Source of the DNA: Rhizoctonia solani | Taxonomy: Eukaryota > Basidiomycota > Agaricomycetes > Cantharellales > Ceratobasidiaceae | Direction: 5' to 3' | DNA length: 64,000 nucleotides | Assembly (NCBI RefSeq): GCF_016906535.1 | Contig: NC_057373.1 | Location: forward strand, 1,426,001 to 1,490,000 | Shown: positions 46,393-58,308 of the stretch, piece by piece | Position numbering within the stretch: the stretch's first letter is position 1 | Layout: each line of letters opens with the position of its first letter | The notes under the pieces: model-generated | Databases searched by the model: none | Told to the model about the DNA's origin: nothing | Seen by the model: only the letters and a program-made list of their open reading frames with translations | Translations under genes and position numbers: made by a program

Positions 46393-47687
46393 TTAATCTT
46401 CCAGAGCAGAGTCTTCCGCGCTGTCTCCGGAAACTTCCTGGTTCTCCTGGTTTGCCTTGGCCATGATCGCCGCCAGTTCCTGATCTTCGCTTTCGGAAAC
46501 TGCTTTGGGCTATTCAATTAAATCAGCGGCTATAAAAAAGGTAGCATTTCACAAATAGACGTACTTTCATCTTGACGTTTAATTCACCACCGTCTTCAAG
46601 AATAGCTGCCTTGATGGCTTCAATCGCCTTTTCCAAAACCTCCACCCCAGCAACCTTTCACATAGAATGACATTAGAAAGGTTCCAAATGAGGGGGCATT
46701 GGCTTACCTTATCTGTCGCGTTGGTCCCAAGGACATAAAATGGCGGCGCGACCAGCTTAGCCTTGACAGGGACTGCCTCGGTACTAACCGCCTCTCCTGC
46801 CGTCAAAGCGCGTTTAATGGCGTCGATTCCAGTCGGCTGGAAACACGTGAGTTCAATATCCGCTCGCAGTTTGATAGGCTGAGGAGTCAACCGTCGGGCG
46901 ATAGTGGACATCAGAGAATTGAGCACTGGTTGAGAGATATTCAGGCCCTCAAATACGTCAGGGGAGCTACACAGAGCTCTAGGTGAGTATTATTGTGTTG
47001 CTAATCACATACGCACTCACGTCAATGCGAGCTTGAATGCGTCGTAAGTGTGACCATACTTGCTAGCAAGCGGCCATACGATCTGTTCGTATAACTCTTC
47101 CAGCTTCTCATCATCTGATCCACCAGGAACGCCAGTATCATGTTCTTCCTCCTCTTCCTCTTCCTTCCCTCACCCTTGGGCGCAGCAGCCTCTCCCTCCT
47201 TTGGCGTCTCTTCCACGGCTCCGGTTGTCCTAGTCGCGACGTGCCTCATAATAGAAGCCACAGCCTTGGACTTCATGAATTTCTCTTCACATTTTGTGAT
47301 ATCTTCAGGAGAGACACGACGTTTCGAAAGATCAATGTATCCTGTAGATCCGCAAATTCAAACTTCAAATCTGGCCAATTCCTAGACCGGCGATGACGAC
47401 TGACCCTTCTCTTTGTCCACACGCAATACGACCACAACTTCATTTCGACCCACTCGAATAAGCTTTTGAATACTCCTGATACGTCTTCGAGACAGTTCGG
47501 AAAGCAAAATCATTCCCTCAATATTATCATATTCAAGCTTGCCACACCCAAGTCAGCGTTTGGGAGAGCGGACAAGGGCAATTTACATGACTCACCAATT
47601 TGACATATGCACCCATTTCAGCAATCTGGCGCACTTGCACCATCACCAGGTCATCGACCTCGGGGTATTTTGTTGATAATACCTCAT
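46393..47687 (-). CDS. SUI2: Translation initiation factor eIF2 alpha subunit (with two apparent frame breaks)
   Basis: eIF2-alpha is the regulatory subunit of the ternary complex that brings initiator tRNA to the ribosome; its phosphorylation by Gcn2 controls starvation responses. The start at 47687 reads MRYYQQ, and the S1 domain follows ([58 protein letters not shown]). The phosphorylated serine corresponds to the one before RRRIRS in LSELSRRR (about residue 47, yeast Ser51). After [13 protein letters not shown] there is an acidic insertion of roughly 45 residues not found in yeast or animals, then [20 protein letters not shown] and the C-terminal domain ([40 protein letters not shown]), ending SAEDSALED. 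Frame breaks at TTTT 47668-47671 and near 47165-47169 are each healed by one base, so they are very likely errors. Confidence 0.9.
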
Positions 47688-47939
47688 GGCGTCGAGTTAA
47701 GGGTGGTCGTGGATGGCGGGTCGATCAGTAGATATTTCGTCTGAAACAATTTCAAGTCACGTGTAGCTTGCTCACGAGTCTGATTGCCTGATCAGGCTTT
47801 GAGCTTGAAAATGACCCTTCTTATTTTTCAACCTTGCGCCCATTAGTTGTGGTGCCCGTTGCTATATTCTTCCAGTGGTTTTTCATTATTCAGATTTTAC
47901 TCGGTCATATTTAATTCATATACACCCCATTACTAGGGT

Positions 47940-49656
47940 TCATTCAGAAGGCATTTGAAACAACACCTTTCCGCATTTACCCTCGTTGAACATGCGATAA
48001 GCCTCCTTCACTGAGCTTTCATCAAATGGAACTATTCCTTCAATCAACCCTGCCACACCACCAACTGAGAATATGTCTTGACGGCTCATGAGAAGTTCGA
48101 TACAGTAGGGAAATATCGATCTGACTGGGCATCGCCCGAACGCAAGACTGACATTTTTAGAGTATAGAGCGTCGCCGTTAAGAGGGAACTGAGGGTGAGT
48201 ATGAACACCTTTTGTACTGTTAGCTTAATTTCATGCTCTCAAATTGGGACTACTGACCAACAGATGATATAACACCAAAGGGTCGAACTAACTCGTAAGC
48301 CAGTTGAAGGGCTGAGTTATTCCCAACAATCTATTATCCAATTCAACATGGATCAACAGAAACAATTTTTTTGCATATAGCCACCCACCTCAAGCACTGC
48401 GTCACAGCCGAGTCCGCCAGAAAGCTCCTTAGATACATTGGGCGCATCTTCAAGAGATACGACTCTGATCACACCCCCAGCAGTGGGCCCAAGTGCAGTG
48501 AGGATAGCCTCGGCCTTGGCTCGACGAGCTTCATTGAGATCAACCGCAACGATTGCAAAATTGGACGTTCCACTCAAGCCTAATAGCTCGACTAAACTGA
48601 CCAGCGCACACTATTAATGCTTAGTTTGACCTTCCACTATTCAGTGTACTCATTCAACTTACTAAGCCTACTGGGCCCAGTCCAATCACCGCGAACGCTA
48701 ACTTCGCATCGTCTTCCTGAACTTTGATCGCTTCACCGCCGGTAACGAACGCATTCACAAAGTCCGGGATAACCGGAAACGCTTTACGTGCAAACGCATA
48801 TGCCAGGTTCGGATGCTGAATTGCTTGAAGAGTCGCAAAGTATCCAGTTGGAAGAATGTCGGCGAGCAGGATTAGGGAAGCATCCGAAGTCCTGATCCAA
48901 GCGACGGGCTCTGTCCCCAAGAGACTGTCATCTTGGGGAATCCTAAATAGAGTGCCTCCAGCGTGAGGAATGCGAATATACTGGGCCTGCGCTCCAGGTA
49001 GGTGCGGCGAACCAAAGAGCAAGGAATGAACACATCTAGCAGTAAATCCTATCCGACATGGACTGTAGAAAGAACTACATCAGACATCGTTTGTGCAAGA
49101 TGTATAGCGCAATCTCCTTACCGGCATTCGCCACACGACGATGTGAACGGCGATACGACCTAATTAATAATGCTCAAAATGGATCATAATCGGCTATTCA
49201 ATATTGATGTACCTTGTCGCCAACCTTGAGCGTCGAGTAGAGTTCTGGGCGTCCGGTTGCAGCCTTTTGGAAGCTTTCCCCAAGACTCACAACGACGCCA
49301 ACGAGCTCATGACCAGTAACGTACCTATGAGACCCAAGAAATAGCCCGTTATTGTTCTATTTCTTATTAAAAAATTCCAGCCTACGGTACATCAAACGGC
49401 TCTAGTCCGCGATACGCATGTAGATCACTACCGCATAGGCCAGCGAGCTAGATTAAGTCAGCCGCTTCAGTTTACTTTTGAATGGGAGTTGACACTTACA
49501 ATCACTTTGATAATCGCATCATCTGGGTGAGAAATCCTTCCAACGACTTCAAAACTCGTATGATTGCCTATTAATCCAATGATCAACTCACTCTGGGATG
49601 GGCAGATTCTCAAAGCGAAGTTCGAGGGGATTGGGGTAGAGTTTGAGAGCGGACAT
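47940..49656 (-). CDS. Zinc-dependent MDR alcohol dehydrogenase-like protein
   Basis: Medium-chain dehydrogenase of the GroES/Rossmann type. The start at 49656 reads MSALKLYPNPLELRFENLP; after introns come LAGLCGSDLHAYRGLEPFDVP with the catalytic zinc cysteine, VTGHELVGVVVSLG with His-Glu, VGDKVVSPFTSSCGECR, and a nucleotide-binding AFAVIGLGPVGL followed by FAIVAVDLNEARRAKAEAIL. Downstream are LGCDAVLEV, LQLAYELVRPFGVISSVGVH and a final YRMFNEGKCGKVLFQMPSE. The catalytic-domain motifs are present. The order and length fit the 'alcohol dehydrogenase/threonine dehydrogenase-like' MDR subgroup. Substrate is unknown. There are at least seven short introns. Confidence 0.82.
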
Positions 49657-49920
49657 GGTTTTTTTGTGGACTTCCATCTTGTTTATAAGCACGACTTTAG
49701 CTTCAGTATACGTACGGGTCAAGTTTCGGTGGTTGCCTACAATGAAATAATTATACTCACGCCACTCACGTGAGGCCATTGATCGGGCAACTTCGGACCA
49801 CCGATGAAATGTATGCGATTCAACACAACCTACTTCGGTCCACTTATAAGTATATTAGAACAAACAGGATATATATTACAACAGCCCAAAAAATTCTTCC
49901 AAAAAAAAGTACAACATCGA

Positions 49921-52492
49921 TCAGCACTGGTCAACCAGGCGATTCTTGGGTACCTTCTGTTTGTAATCGTCCACCCAGGTGGTCAGGTCTATAAAGTGAA
50001 ATCAAGTTAGGATAATTGCAAGCAAGACAAACGCAGGCGACTTACTCGGATTGGTGTAAGCTTCAATATATCTGAGAACTGCGGGTAAGTAATCGAAAGC
50101 GAGGAACAAAAACAAAAACAAAAAAAAAGATAAACGAGTGCGTACGTATTAATATAGTCCCTCGTAGGGAAGTCTGGCGGATCACATCCAATGTTATGAT
50201 GGTCCTTGTGCTGATAAACCCGAACCCAATCGACGAGCATTGTCGCAGGGAATTTCAGATGTTCAAAGTCCACACCACCAAACTGAGGAGAAATGCCCAA
50301 GTTGATGATCATATACTGAATGAACCAGTGAGTACAAGAGCTGAAGTCGTGTGATAGAGACTCTTACCATAGGTTCCTGTGGTACGGGACGCTGACCAAT
50401 CTTGACATTGTCATCGGGACCCATCCCAGCTCCGTACATTTTCCAAGCTGGCTCATTGTCATTGGTCCAGAGAATATAGCCATCGTTTCCGGGCCTATAT
50501 TCGAATCCATAGACAGCAAAGCAGCCGCCGTCTTGTTCGTAACATGCCTGTAGAAACCCCATTGCGTACTTAGAGTTTGAGCTTGGGTAAAAGGACAAGG
50601 TACACACCTGATTCGTCTTTGAAAGACCACTGCTGCATTGTTGGAAAACACCACCGATGTATGTGTTGAACTCTGTTTCCTCGCTCAGAATATGCAAGTT
50701 TTCGCTGATTTAAATTTTCAGAAAGGGCTTCTGAATTGACTCGAAAACAATGCTTACGTTGTGTTCTTCCAAACATATTTGTAGTTGAATGGTGCCCATT
50801 GACCACTTTGACTGACGTATCCAACATGATCATTGATAATGGCTTCGAAGACATCGATTTCAGGTGCAGCGCGGCCCACGAATGTACCATCTGAACGTAT
50901 CGGCCCTGGATGCGACTCTCCGGGGCAGGTACATGCACTGAGACGTTGGCCCTGAAGGTATGAAAGCACATAGCCGTGATCTTTATCACCGTCGACGGTA
51001 GCCAGATGCGGCGTATGATCGGGGAAGGTTTGGTTTGGAAGCGTACCAACGTCACAGGTATCCTTTGCCCCCCAAAACAATCAGATTATTAATATTAACC
51101 GCTCAAGGGAAAGAAACCTACATAAGTGTATGGCCACATACCCTCCAGACTGGCTCCAAAACCGGCTCGCCCGAGGTTACCCATGGACCAGACAGCAGGC
51201 CACAAGCCATGAACTTTGCTACTTCCGGGCAAAGAGACATTCGCTAAAAGAACAAGCAAAATCAGCAATGTTCTTACCAACAGACTAACACAAGGGTGGA
51301 TTGGAATTTCCAAAGGAGTAACGCTATTTGGCTGAGAAGATACTTGAGGGCATCATGTAAGCTCTCGGCTTCTGGATGTCCCAAGGCCCCCTTCCATCCA
51401 AGCGCGCTATATGTGGGTGTTTGCAATTCCGATTCGATCACTCACCAACAAAGTAACCTCCGGTGAAGCAGAATTTATTCCAGGATGCGATCATACCGCC
51501 TTTATAGTCCAATCTCTGCCAGGGGGTCTTTTCCAGGGTGATATTAAGGTAACCCCCCCTGGTAGTAACCTGGTCGGGCGAATACCACTCAAGGTTGTTT
51601 GTTCCCCTAAGGCCTCTTGATTAAGTAGAACTTGAGTACAAAATATATGAGCTTACCAATAGTGTAAGTCAACTGCCTCCCAGTACGGATCATCTCCAGG
51701 ATAAAAGGAACGACCTTCGGTATTAAACTCGTCGCTGAACACGAGGTCCCATTCGCTTCCGTCTTCCAAGGATATGTGAGTGTACGCAGACTTGGGAGTA
51801 TCCTTGTCGATGAGTGCGAAATTCCCGGTAATTTCCGGTACCTGGCCAGAGGCATTGATTCCACCAAGATTGTATCCTCCTAGAGTGTCTGTTTTGCGCA
51901 AAAAGCTATCGGTAATCGGATATACCGCACTACAATAAGAGTTAGCCCCTGAAATGCGTCACCTCGAAATACAACGTACAATAGCCCAGTGAGCGCCAAG
52001 GCAAGAATAAGCAGGCACCCCAAATTAACCAATGCTCGGGGATTGAAAACAGAACCCCCTGCATCATTCAGTCGGTCCCGACGTGGGTCAGGGTTATGGA
52101 GATGGTCATCGGGCTCGGGAACGTTGAGGTAGACGTTCGTGCCCCATTTGGACGGATCCGGTGTAAGCATGTATTTGGATGTGACACTACCGGGGGGAGC
52201 ATGGCCAACGAGCGTATCAGCCCGCGAAGAGAGGGACAAATTGCTCTGTAATGGATGTTATTAAAATCTCCAGAAACACAGAAACCAATAGAAAGCTTAC
52301 CGCACTTGCTGCGACTGAAGAATACAGGCCAGTCGTAGGAGGCTTCATCATGGCTGCCTCGACGTTCCGTTCGCGCATCATGAGTGGTACATTCAGTGTT
52401 GATTGCGGCGACAGCGGAGAACGGTTCCCATATGCGATGTTGGAAGGCACATCATCGGGCGAACTGGGTTTCGACGACTGGCGTCGAGACAT
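49921..52492 (-). CDS. KRE6: KRE6/SKN1-type beta-1,6-glucan synthesis protein, copy A
   Basis: KRE6/SKN1 proteins are type II membrane glycoside-hydrolase-16 proteins needed for cell-wall beta-1,6-glucan. The start at 52492 ([20 protein letters not shown]) leads to a cytosolic tail, then a transmembrane helix ([20 protein letters not shown]). The lumenal domain shows [90 protein letters not shown], the catalytic segment [10 protein letters not shown], and further conserved blocks ([48 protein letters not shown]), ending [11 protein letters not shown]. Glu residues in EIDxxE are intact. At least ten introns. Copy B lies immediately upstream in the same orientation. Confidence 0.94.
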
Positions 52493-53175
52493 GGTATACA
52501 GCAATACGAGAAAGAAAGAAAAAAACGAACGACAGGAGTGTGGATGATGGTGCCAAGTTACAGGTAGCCGAGAACAAGAACAAAGCTCAAAAATACTTCA
52601 TGCTGGGTCCACCCTTGTGACACTTAGCGCCGGCTTCACCTGCGAGCCGCGCCAAGGTCAGGTTCATAGACCGTTCTGATCGGCGAGTTCAGGTAATGTC
52701 CCAAAAAGGCAGTTTTGATGTGGGTCACGCACAGCCCCAATGCAGGAGCCGTGGTTACCATCATTTGATTCGAGGGGCGTCCTGACGCCAACCAATAGAA
52801 ATACTATGCGAGGACCAGCAATATTCTCAGTTAGGCACGAATCTTGCCACGAAAAAGGACGGGCTCACCGGCGGACCAATCCACGTGAACATGGAACGTC
52901 GAAACAAAACCCATAGGTAGCCCAAGATTAAGAGCAAACGCCATCTATGACCACCCACTCTTCACTCAAACACTCCCAGAGACATTTAAACATGGTATAT
53001 ATTTCGCATGAACATCCTCTAGACCTACAACGAAAGAAATGAAAGTAGAGTAAATCGAAACAATAGCCCATAATAGAAACTCAAGGTGTGTATGCGTGCA
53101 ACAACAATTCTGTCCAATATAATAAACATATTAATGCAATCCAAGTTCAGTCTGCGCGAGAAATTCGTGCACAAA
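52493..53175. other. Region between the two KRE6-type genes
   Basis: About 0.68 kb from the end of copy B (53176) to the start of copy A (52492), so it holds copy A's promoter. Several GATAGTA-like AT-rich pieces occur, but no clear TATA box. No gene seen. Confidence 0.45.
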
Positions 53176-55509
53176 CTATGTGCAGTTGTCGACCAGTCGG
53201 TTCTTTGGAATGACCTGCTTATAGTCATCCACCCAGGTAGTCAAGTTGGCATTCGTGTATGCCTCGATGTACCTACATTGCAAAGGTCAGCCAAATAGCT
53301 CTTGATATTATTGATCCGCAACTCACGTATTGATATACTCCGCGGTAGGGTAATCTGGCGGATCACACCCGATGTTGCGCGCATCCCTCGGCTGATATAC
53401 CCGAACCCAGTCGATAAGCATTGTCGTAGGGAATACAAGATTCTCAAAGTCGATGGCACCAAAGTTCGGCGAGATACCCAAGTTGAGGATCATGTACATG
53501 GGCTCCATCGGGACTGGGCGCGGGCCAATCTCGACGCGGTCGTCGGCTCCCATTCCGGCTCCGCGTAGAGTCCAAGCTGGTTTATCCTCGCTGACCCAGG
53601 TAATATAACCATCATAGCCGCGCTTATACTCGAACCCATATACGGAAAAGCAACCTCCGCTTTCTACATAACACCTCTGGAGCACAGGATTGGTCAGTCG
53701 CCGCACTTGAATTGTTCAGGTTGGAACCAACCTGGTCAGTGTCAACCAACACACTAGTTGTTTGCTGATAGGCTCCTCCGTGGTAAGTATTCAATGTGAG
53801 ACCCGGCTCGTGTGTTATGAAATTCTCGCTGATCGGCTTCGATGAGTACAGGTAAATCAAATAAATAGAATGATGATACTCACGAGGTATTGAACCACTC
53901 GTAACCGTAATTGTATGGCGCCCACTGTCCAGACATACTGACGTGGCCAATTCGAGTATCAGCGCTGACTTGCGCTTCAATAACGTCGATTTCCGGTGCA
54001 GCACGGCCAACGAACGTGCCATCAGGTCGCTTGGGTCCTGGATGCGACTCCCCGGAGCAAGTACATGCGCTCAGGCGTTGTCCTGGCAAGTACGAGAGCA
54101 CTCCCTCCTTTCCTGGGTCGCCATTGATTGTCGCGTTGATAGGTGTACCGTCCGGGCGAGTTTGATTGGGCAGTGTGCCAACGTCACATGTATCCTATCA
54201 CCTAGTTCAGTCGACGCCCAAAACTAGACACAAAATATACTACGCGGCATACACCGCGTATCATTGAAAATACTCACGTAAGTGTCTAATCACACAACTT
54301 TTAGTTGGTATGCTTAAAATCTGAAATAAAGGTACTCACAAGGCCACATCCCATCCAGACTGGCACCATATCCAGCACGACCGAGGTTACCCATGGCCCA
54401 AACGGCGGGCCAGAGACCATAGACATCGCTCCTTCCCGGAAGCGAAACATTTGCTGCATCGATAATGTCAATATTCACCCACCCCATCCGATCACGAAAA
54501 GACATACCGACAAAGTAACCCCCAGTAAAGCAGAACTTGTTCCACGAGGTCATCAAACCACCCTTGTATTCCAACCCGCGCCATGGAGTTCTATCGAGTG
54601 AAATATTTAGGTATCCGCCGTGGGTATGCACCATATCGGGTGAGTACCATTCCAAGTTATTGGTTCCCCTTTATGTCATTTATTAAGTTTACGCCTAGAA
54701 TCTTAACCCAAACTAAGCTCACCAATAATGGATGTCGAGAGCCTCCCAATACGGATCGTCTCCAGGATAGAAACTTCGGCCGTCGACGTTGAATTCATCG
54801 CTAAAAACGAGATCCCACTCAGATCCATCCTCAAACGAGGTGTGCGTATACGCTTCTGGAGGCGTATCCCGGTCAATTAAACCATAGTTGCCAGGAATTT
54901 CCGGGACTTGTCCAGTCGCATTGATTCCACCAAGGTTGTACCCGCCCAAGGTTGACATTTCCTTCTGGGTAAGGTGCACGATTAGTGGGTATCCGGCGCT
55001 ATATACTCCGTCAACCCATGCGTCGCTGCAACACCTGTTTCAGACCAACTTACAATAGAGCAATCAATCCAATCAAGAGTATCCCCAGGCACCCAAGGTT
55101 TACAAGACCTCGGGCAGTAAAGAAAGATCCACCCGAGTCATACGAACGGTCGCGCTTGGGGTCAGGATTGTGTAATTCGTCGTCGGCTTCTGGATGGCCA
55201 TAGTCGACGCGAGCACCCCACCTCGCAGGGTCAGGCGCTAAGGAGTACTTGGAAGAGAACGATTTTTCGGGCATATCCGAATTGCTGTATGAGTTACCCT
55301 GGAAGATAAACAGAGGTGAGTCGATCAGGGTAGTTTTGTACTCAGAAACCACGCACTAGAGGCATTGCCCCCCCAGCTCCTGGCTGGGGTGCTCGCATGT
55401 GAGCGGCTTGGAAGCCTGGACCATCACGTCGCGTCACAGCTTGAGGGCCAAGAAGCGACACGCTCGAACTTTGCGGCGAGTTAACATTAGGAGAATATGG
55501 TGAGTGCAT
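53176..55509 (-). CDS. KRE6: KRE6/SKN1-type beta-1,6-glucan synthesis protein, copy B
   Basis: Tandem paralogue of copy A. The start at 55509 reads [20 protein letters not shown]; the first intron (GTGCGT...TTCCAG) leads to [20 protein letters not shown], then a membrane helix ([19 protein letters not shown]). The domain has [139 protein letters not shown] and ends [13 protein letters not shown]. Catalytic EIDxxE is intact. The cytosolic tail differs strongly from copy A, while the catalytic domain is conserved, suggesting divergent trafficking or regulation after duplication. Confidence 0.94.
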
Positions 55510-56031
55510 TGAAAGAGTGCTTTTGGGGGGGGGGGTCCTATGGAGGACTTGTGTCGATACAGTCGATGGCCGCCGGGGTAGCTAAAAAGGAGAAAAATAC
55601 GAAAAACGAGAACGAGGGTGCAGCTGAAGAAAGTAAACTACAACGCGACGCCAACCCGGCTTACAAGCTCGGTCGCGGACCAAGGCTCTCGGCGTCACGG
55701 CATCACGTGCTATCCTTGGCGTGGTCAAGGATGCATACATATTGGGACATATTGCAGATAGGTCATGCTCAATGAAATTCCAGAGTTTAATGCTCGACTT
55801 AACCTCAGTTATCGAACTCGAAATAAGAAGCTTGGATTACTAGTGTAAGAAACTGAATTCACCACGTCCCCCCAGTCCAATAGATCAGAACCCAGCATTG
55901 GGTCATGGCAAAATGTTCAAAGTACGACTCGGTTATTGACCAATCATGCTCAATTTCCATTTATGGATCAATATTCATTATTCTCATGCATTGATAAAAC
56001 AGAGATAGCCAATAGTAGTAATTACAGAGTG
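55510..56031. other. Region upstream of KRE6 copy B
   Basis: About 0.52 kb between the aldolase end (56032) and the KRE6 copy B start (55509). A G-run (about 55527-55536) lies near the start; no clear promoter element. No gene seen. Confidence 0.45.
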
Positions 56032-57642
56032 TCTGGAACGTGTTAAGCAACACTCTCGGAGAAATAAATGTGATGCACTCACTGACGTTGCCCAAGTCCT
56101 TGCAAGCCTCCTTCACACGGGCCGAGAGTGTCTTCTCACCCTCGCGTACCCACACACGCGGATCGTATACCTGTAATGTTGTTAGTTTCATGACTTGGCC
56201 CATAGCATTTGATGCGCACCTTCTTGTTGGGCTTGTCTGGACCCTCGGGGTTGCCGACCTGTGTTTGGATGTAACCTTCCTTGGCTTTGAAAAAGTCCTA
56301 ACAAGCCACTGCGTTAGCAACGGCCAAGCTTGAAATTATATGCCAAGACCCACTCGAATACCGGCCAAGTAGGCAAATTGTGTATCTGTCAAACAAAGAA
56401 TGTCATCGGATGTGCCTCTTTCAGGAACATGTGCCGTCACATACCAGTGTCAACGTTCATCTTGACAACACCGCTCTCAACGGCGGTTTCGATTTCCTCC
56501 TTCGTAGAACCGGATCCACCGTGGAAGACCAGGAACAACGGCTTCTTGTTTGAGCCGCCAACCTTTTCCGCAGTGTAAGCTTGATGCTTGGCTAAGATCT
56601 CAGGCCGGAGGACAACGTTGCCGGGCTTGTATACACCATGCACGTTTCCAAAAGCGGCCGCAATGCTGAAGTTAGGGCTGATATCCGATAGTGCCTTATA
56701 GACGTCATAGATATCCTCTGGCTGAGTGTAAAGAGCGGCATTGTCAACACCGGTATTATCAACGCCGTCTTCCTCGCCACCGGTGATACCGATTTCCATT
56801 TCAAGCCATTGGTTCATCTTGGCCATGCGAGTGAAGTACTTGACGCATGTTGCAATGTTCTCCTCCTTGGGCTCCTCAGACAAGTCAAGCATGTGCGACG
56901 AGAAGAGAGGCTCTCCGTGTTCCTTGAAGTATGCTTCATCGGCATCGAGCATACCATCGAACCACGGGAGGAGTTTGTGAGCGCAGTGGTCGGTGTGCAA
57001 AACAACGGGACTAAATAATTCTCGTAAGATGCAAATCTTGGCACGTACGGGCTAAACTTACACGCCGTAAGCCTTGGCGACAGTGCGGATGTGGTGAGCG
57101 GCCGCAATGGCACCGATGATCGATGCTTCCTGGTTGGTGTTGGAAAGGCCCTTGCCAGCAAAGTAGGCAGATCCACCCTGGGAAGCCTGGAGGATGATAG
57201 GTGCTTTGATGTCGCTGTATGCATCCAGAAATTAATACGCGTTAATCACGTGCCAAGAGGATCCCTACCGAGCAGCCTCGAGAACAGCGTTGGCGGTCGA
57301 GGACGAGGTGACGTTCTGAAGAATGCTGTTAGAATATTTTAATTTATGGATTGAATGTAGCTTGTACCTACCACAGCCTGTAGTGCATCGAATCGGCCTT
57401 AGCCCCTAGTTCTGATTTTGCTCCAAAGACTTACCGGAATCGCAAACTGGGACAGGCATTAGCACATTTTGTAGGGCGATAATTACAGAATACTCACGTT
57501 GTGCTCCCTAGCATACTCGAAGAGCTTGCGCACATTATCGCCAGTCAAGACACCAGCCTGCATGCATTCAACGCCATGAGCGCTTTGCAACCCTCCATGC
57601 ATCTGAATATGTACCCACCGGAACAACGTCGAGGACACCCAT
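56032..57642 (-). CDS. FBA1: Class II fructose-bisphosphate aldolase
   Basis: Zinc-dependent aldolase that splits fructose 1,6-bisphosphate in glycolysis. It starts MGVLDVVP at 57642. Exons: AGVLTGDNVRKLFEYAREHN, a 12-nt exon FAIP (57435-57446), a 6-nt exon AV (57372-57377), NVTSSSTANAVLEAAR, IKAPIILQASQGGSAYFAGK, then VVLHTDHCAHKLLPWFDGML (zinc ligands His-Asp-His), EIGITGGEEDGVDNTGVDNA, FGNVHGVYKPGNVVLRPEIL, VFHGGSGSTKEEIETAVESG, VVKMNVDT, and finally KDLGNVNTL after a last short exon. All class II active-site motifs are present. The gene is highly interrupted with introns of 50-65 nt. Promoter TATA at 57749-57758. Confidence 0.95.
57372..57377 (-). other. FBA1: Six-nucleotide micro-exon of FBA1
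   Basis: On the coding strand: ...CACTACAG|GCTGTG|GTAGGTACAAG.... Both flanking introns (57 and 56 nt) have GT and AG ends, and the conserved aldolase string FAIPAVNVTSSST is obtained only if FAIP and NVTSSS are joined through these two codons (Ala, Val). No alternative splice gives the same result. Confidence 0.75.
57435..57446 (-). other. FBA1: Twelve-nucleotide micro-exon of FBA1
   Basis: Coding strand TTTGCGATTCCG between ...CCCAG and GTAAGTC gives FAIP. It continues the family string YAREHN-FAIP-AV, so both micro-exons are needed for the conserved N-terminal sequence of the barrel. Confidence 0.75.
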
Positions 57643-58308
57643 GGCAGTACTAGTAGTGGTCGGAAGAGACAGAGAAGAGATAAAGAAGCTGAGCCGGTTG
57701 CAGGCGGTTTTTGAGACTCTGGTGAGGGCTGGGAGTGGACCAAGGGAATTATATAACCCCGTGGGAATGGGTGATCGGATCCCATCAGGTCACATCGCCT
57801 GCCTAAATCCGCCCGTTTTCTGCCTTGAAATTAGGCCGGTTGAAATAGGGATAGCAGTTATCCCGCGAATGAGATGACGCGCATATAGTGCTTGACCCAA
57901 ATGCTTGAATATCGCAGTTCGTTACAACGTAGATAGCCTGACATTAAAATGTGAAGCCGAATAGATTCGGATGACTTCCATGTTAAACCTCAGACCCACA
58001 ATCCAACGATAACGCGGGATTCACCGGGTTACAGACACGGCGTGATTCGGAGATGGCGGGCCGCCCGTGAGCCTTAATTCGACAACAGCCAACACTCAAA
58101 CGGCATCATGGTGCCACAGCTCGAGAATAAAAGAAGGTATGAATATGCGGCCCGGACGGGGCGAACAGGGCATAGTTCCTAAGCCACAGGTACATTCGGA
58201 TGCGTTCGGAAATAATACTTGACTATAAAAAGTCGCGGCAGGACATAGTCTATAGCTAATACAGTTCCCAAAAACTCGGAGTTTAGACCGGGTGTTCCCT
58301 AGTAAACC
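57643..58308. other. FBA1 promoter region and arabinanase 3' region
   Basis: About 0.67 kb between FBA1 start and the GH43 end. Apart from the TATA box at 57749-57758 nothing specific is seen. Confidence 0.45.
57749..57758 (-). promoter_or_regulatory. FBA1: Candidate TATA box of FBA1
   Basis: TTATATAATT on the minus strand, about 110 bases before the ATG at 57642; glycolytic genes usually have strong TATA promoters. Position fits a fungal core promoter. Confidence 0.5.
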
